From an uncultured Hyphomicrobiales bacterium (GTDB lineage: Bacteria > Pseudomonadota > Alphaproteobacteria > Rhizobiales > CAJQND01), in contig CAJQND010000124.1 in assembly GCA_905479595.1 (NCBI GenBank), positions 1-7,010 of the forward strand: a stretch of 7,010 bases of DNA, in the 5' to 3' direction. Positions within the stretch are counted from its first letter, which is position 1, and each line of letters starts with the position of its first letter. Below are positions 5,901-7,010 of the stretch, in pieces. The notes under the pieces were generated by a model. That model searched no databases. It was not told where the DNA came from and saw nothing but the letters and a program-made list of their open reading frames with translations. A program made the position numbers and the translations under genes.

Positions 5901-7010
5901 TACGCGTTGTGTTCTGGTGTCAATTTTACATCTGTCCCCGGTGCGGTAAAGGTGGCCGAATTTCGGGTGCGTAATAAATTTCTGGTTCGTTTGTTCTGGC
6001 AAATTGCGATACCCACGCGCCACATGGACCCCACCAATGCAGAGTTCGCCGACTTCACCATGCCGCAACGGATCAAGTTGCCCCTCCTCAAGGATAACAT
6101 ACGTGACGTTGGCAAAAGGCGAACCAATGGTAATAGGTTCACCCGGCCTCAAGCTTTGGCGGCTTGTATCAGTGCTTGCTTCCGTAGGACCATAGGTGTT
6201 GATGATCTGTCGTCTTCCGCGTGTCCACGGTTCCACAAGCGCGCTGGGGAATGCTTCGCCTGCTGGCACAATGTAGCGACATATCGGATACGGGAGATCA
6301 AGTTCGGGGTTTGGAGTGAGCGTGGTAAGCAACACAGGCGGACAGAAGAGCATCGTGACTTCTGCTTCGCATAGAATGGGGAGGAGGTCCGGGCCGGAAC
6401 GGACTTGCTCCTTGGTAAGCATAACCACCGCACAACCCGACACCCATGCGCTGTACATCTCAGAAATACTGCCATCATATCCCAGCGAAGAAGTAAGCGA
6501 GGTCGCGTCCATTCCTGGAACGAGGTCGAAATAATCAGCATAGCTAAGAGCCAAATTGACATAACCTGCATGCGGACACTCCACGCCTTTAGGCATGCCC
6601 GTTGTTCCGCTCGTATAGAAAATCGTCGCCAGGCGTTGCGTGGGGTCATCCATCCAGGTTGGTGGGAGACCTCGCGTTATATTATCTGGCAGTTTCAACA
6701 CATCGAGCGTTGGAAGGTCGCGGAATTTTTCCTCCCCCCGGGTTAGAACAACCACCGGCTTGGCGTCGTTTAGCATGTGCGTGATCAGGGCCTCTGGAAG
6801 CGTTGTGTCCAGGAAAATCAACACACCACCAGCCTTGAGAATACCGAGGTGAGAAGCAACAATGTGCCAATTGTCTTGCGACATGGCCACTGCCACAACC
6901 TGATCTGGCCCGGAGATAAACGGAGAAAGCGCCGAGGCCACGTTTTCGGCTCGTGCATCTAGTTCAGCGAATGTTAGCGTTTCTCCGGTGTGGGGTATTT
7001 GCAGGGCTGG
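2949..7010 (-). CDS. Pls/PosA-type NRPS (poly-amino-acid synthetase-like), 5' partial
   Basis: 1353 residues are visible; the frame is open at the right edge, so the start is outside. A GTG at 6941 is not the start, because conserved A-domain sequence (TLTFAELDARAEN) precedes it. Numbering from the edge, the A domain (about 1-500) shows TSGTTGMPKG at 133-142, YDGS at 178-181, NTYGPTE at 271-277, GELCIGG at 321-327, YRTGD at 355-359, GRTDAQLKVRG at 374-384 and SGKIDR at 472-477. It should activate an amino acid with ATP. The T domain has NNGGHSI at 550-556 with Ser555 as the arm site. Next come six hydrophobic segments in pairs (about 626-695, 879-955, 1133-1191) alternating with three soluble domains. 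The first and third have left-handed beta-helix acyltransferase-like repeats (SIGDNVAIQTGAY, KIGMRAGIAHHVTVG, CRIGKRTIV). No HHxxxDG condensation or GxSxG thioesterase motif is present. This matches the NRPS terminal domain of epsilon-poly-L-lysine synthetase, which polymerises one amino acid at the membrane. The substrate is not established. Confidence 0.9.
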   Translation of the reverse strand, partial: PALQIPHTGETLTFAELDARAENVASALSPFISGPDQVVAVAMSQDNWHIVASHLGILKAGGVLIFLDTTLPEALITHMLNDAKPVVVLTRGEEKFRDLPTLDVLKLPDNITRGLPPTWMDDPTQRLATIFYTSGTTGMPKGVECPHAGYVNLALSYADYFDLVPGMDATSLTSSLGYDGSISEMYSAWVSGCAVVMLTKEQVRSGPDLLPILCEAEVTMLFCPPVLLTTLTPNPELDLPYPICRYIVPAGEAFPSALVEPWTRGRRQIINTYGPTEASTDTSRQSLRPGEPITIGSPFANVTYVILEEGQLDPLRHGEVGELCIGGVHVARGYRNLPEQTNQKFITHPKFGHLYRTGDRCKIDTRTQRVHFLGRTDAQLKVRGHRVEVQAVEDILQTQFKEVEAAVLDYQNQELVAFVVAPTVLGENISEITPAPVDWAARTTEILAKQLPEPSVPTRIFLVTNFILKPTSGKIDRELLPSLSEFITSAEPMSKNIASRISENSQNTVAGKAVETHEIDANVEPEHEEILEICRAVFETSLGWDDVFSNNGGHSIVIARLAQRLHAAGWKVPVRSLLSDCDTARKIANRPREDQHAAQAHAFAVKPHREHDVRDERAAKVLSVGFFSTLQTFFLLLLYAPPVIFFLGVISYSEVGEFFMTSYLWEFIGVGFLIYLSALILPFASLFWVIVIKLCMGGHGYRNNVAPGIYPKWSRMHLRIWCIGRLENSVLVPLRTMFRSAPLTAFVLRQLGARVGDNLQCAHDAEFSGPLDLLSIGDNVAIQTGAYLHMSSWQGQDLHVGPIHLERECKIGMRAGIAHHVTVGRGSWINPFCPILSDVGPGEMWEGAPARFSGRYTDLKRTANSCQYAYSFKLMEAINVLVQVFLDFWLIVVPTAVITWAAVDFIPASKTELAGEYFKVTPLSDIIWQMSFYAFITTWTTIVLTSVLGCIFLRCTAASPGLYPSRSLKGALLMYRLKKMNQIQRQWTWTITGQYLRALAGMKFSRVGASECDAMFNLVPELASADAHVFWSNGCFTNMLDYGADFIKLGQLDMPANFFTGNNCVAEAGQYPSNFLLGVSTLANDIQFRRQMQSRLGEPLTVVGNPPIKIASMNSVADAEKLPGFSLFLSRVFLNDILSIGFLPIANVVVYVIVYTILQRLNGNLIVNAVVALILSEAILVVSCAAIKKLLVGNKWGSAHSTTFWSWRHFTYFFAQDCFFAWCRAPLAIAAGTVLSNTILRSMGCRIGKRTIVTAPMQASDWNAVSFGNDCVIAGFMQFHTFEDMRLKVKLTDIQDGSAVNFGATVMGGAVIESETTLLPLSMVLKEMHLPRDTYEGSPADPVSDASNFGITS

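Noticed and set aside
6149..6649. 166-residue frame on the minus strand and several plus-strand frames of 110-190 codons within 2949-7010
   Set aside because: They are shadows of the NRPS frame, which carries all adenylation motifs in order.
1..7010. CRISPR array, tRNA or rRNA genes
   Set aside because: No regularly spaced repeats and no cloverleaf or conserved RNA segments were seen on either strand.

Overview
The window carries the 3' two-thirds or more of a large membrane-anchored nonribosomal peptide synthetase (NRPS) on the minus strand. A 4'-phosphopantetheinyl transferase follows it directly in a stop/start overlap. Left of these lie a very short unrecognised minus-strand gene, an exported metallopeptidase-like gene on the plus strand, and a decayed insertion-sequence fragment. 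The sequence looks like a Gram-negative bacterium, most likely a proteobacterium and perhaps an alphaproteobacterium. That is inferred from the exported DUF4344-type protein, the style of the IS3-family transposase tail and the moderate base composition. No marker gene fixes the taxonomy.

Layout. Positions 1-224: no secure gene; one open minus-strand frame runs off the left edge. Positions 225-431 (+): C-terminal remnant of an IS3-family transposase. Positions 432-860: no secure gene. Positions 875-1708 (+): secreted HExxH metallopeptidase-like protein starting at TTG. Positions 1820-1954 (-): 44-residue ORF with a good ribosome-binding site. Positions 1955-2217: very AT-rich spacer with three inverted repeats. 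Positions 2218-2949 (-): Sfp-type phosphopantetheinyl transferase. Positions 2949-7010 (-): NRPS of the Pls/PosA type, whose 5' end lies beyond the right edge.

How the genes fit together. The NRPS shows adenylation (A) and thiolation (T) domains. These are followed by a long C-terminal region of six predicted membrane segments alternating with three soluble acyltransferase-like domains. It has no ordinary condensation or thioesterase domain in the visible part. This is the architecture of epsilon-poly-L-lysine synthetase and its relatives, which polymerise a single amino acid, usually basic. The transferase would convert the T-domain serine from apo to holo form, so the two genes form a compact synthetase-plus-activator unit. 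The 44-residue ORF is on the same strand downstream and might belong to the locus, but that is speculative. The metallopeptidase is transcribed toward this unit and has no evident link to it.
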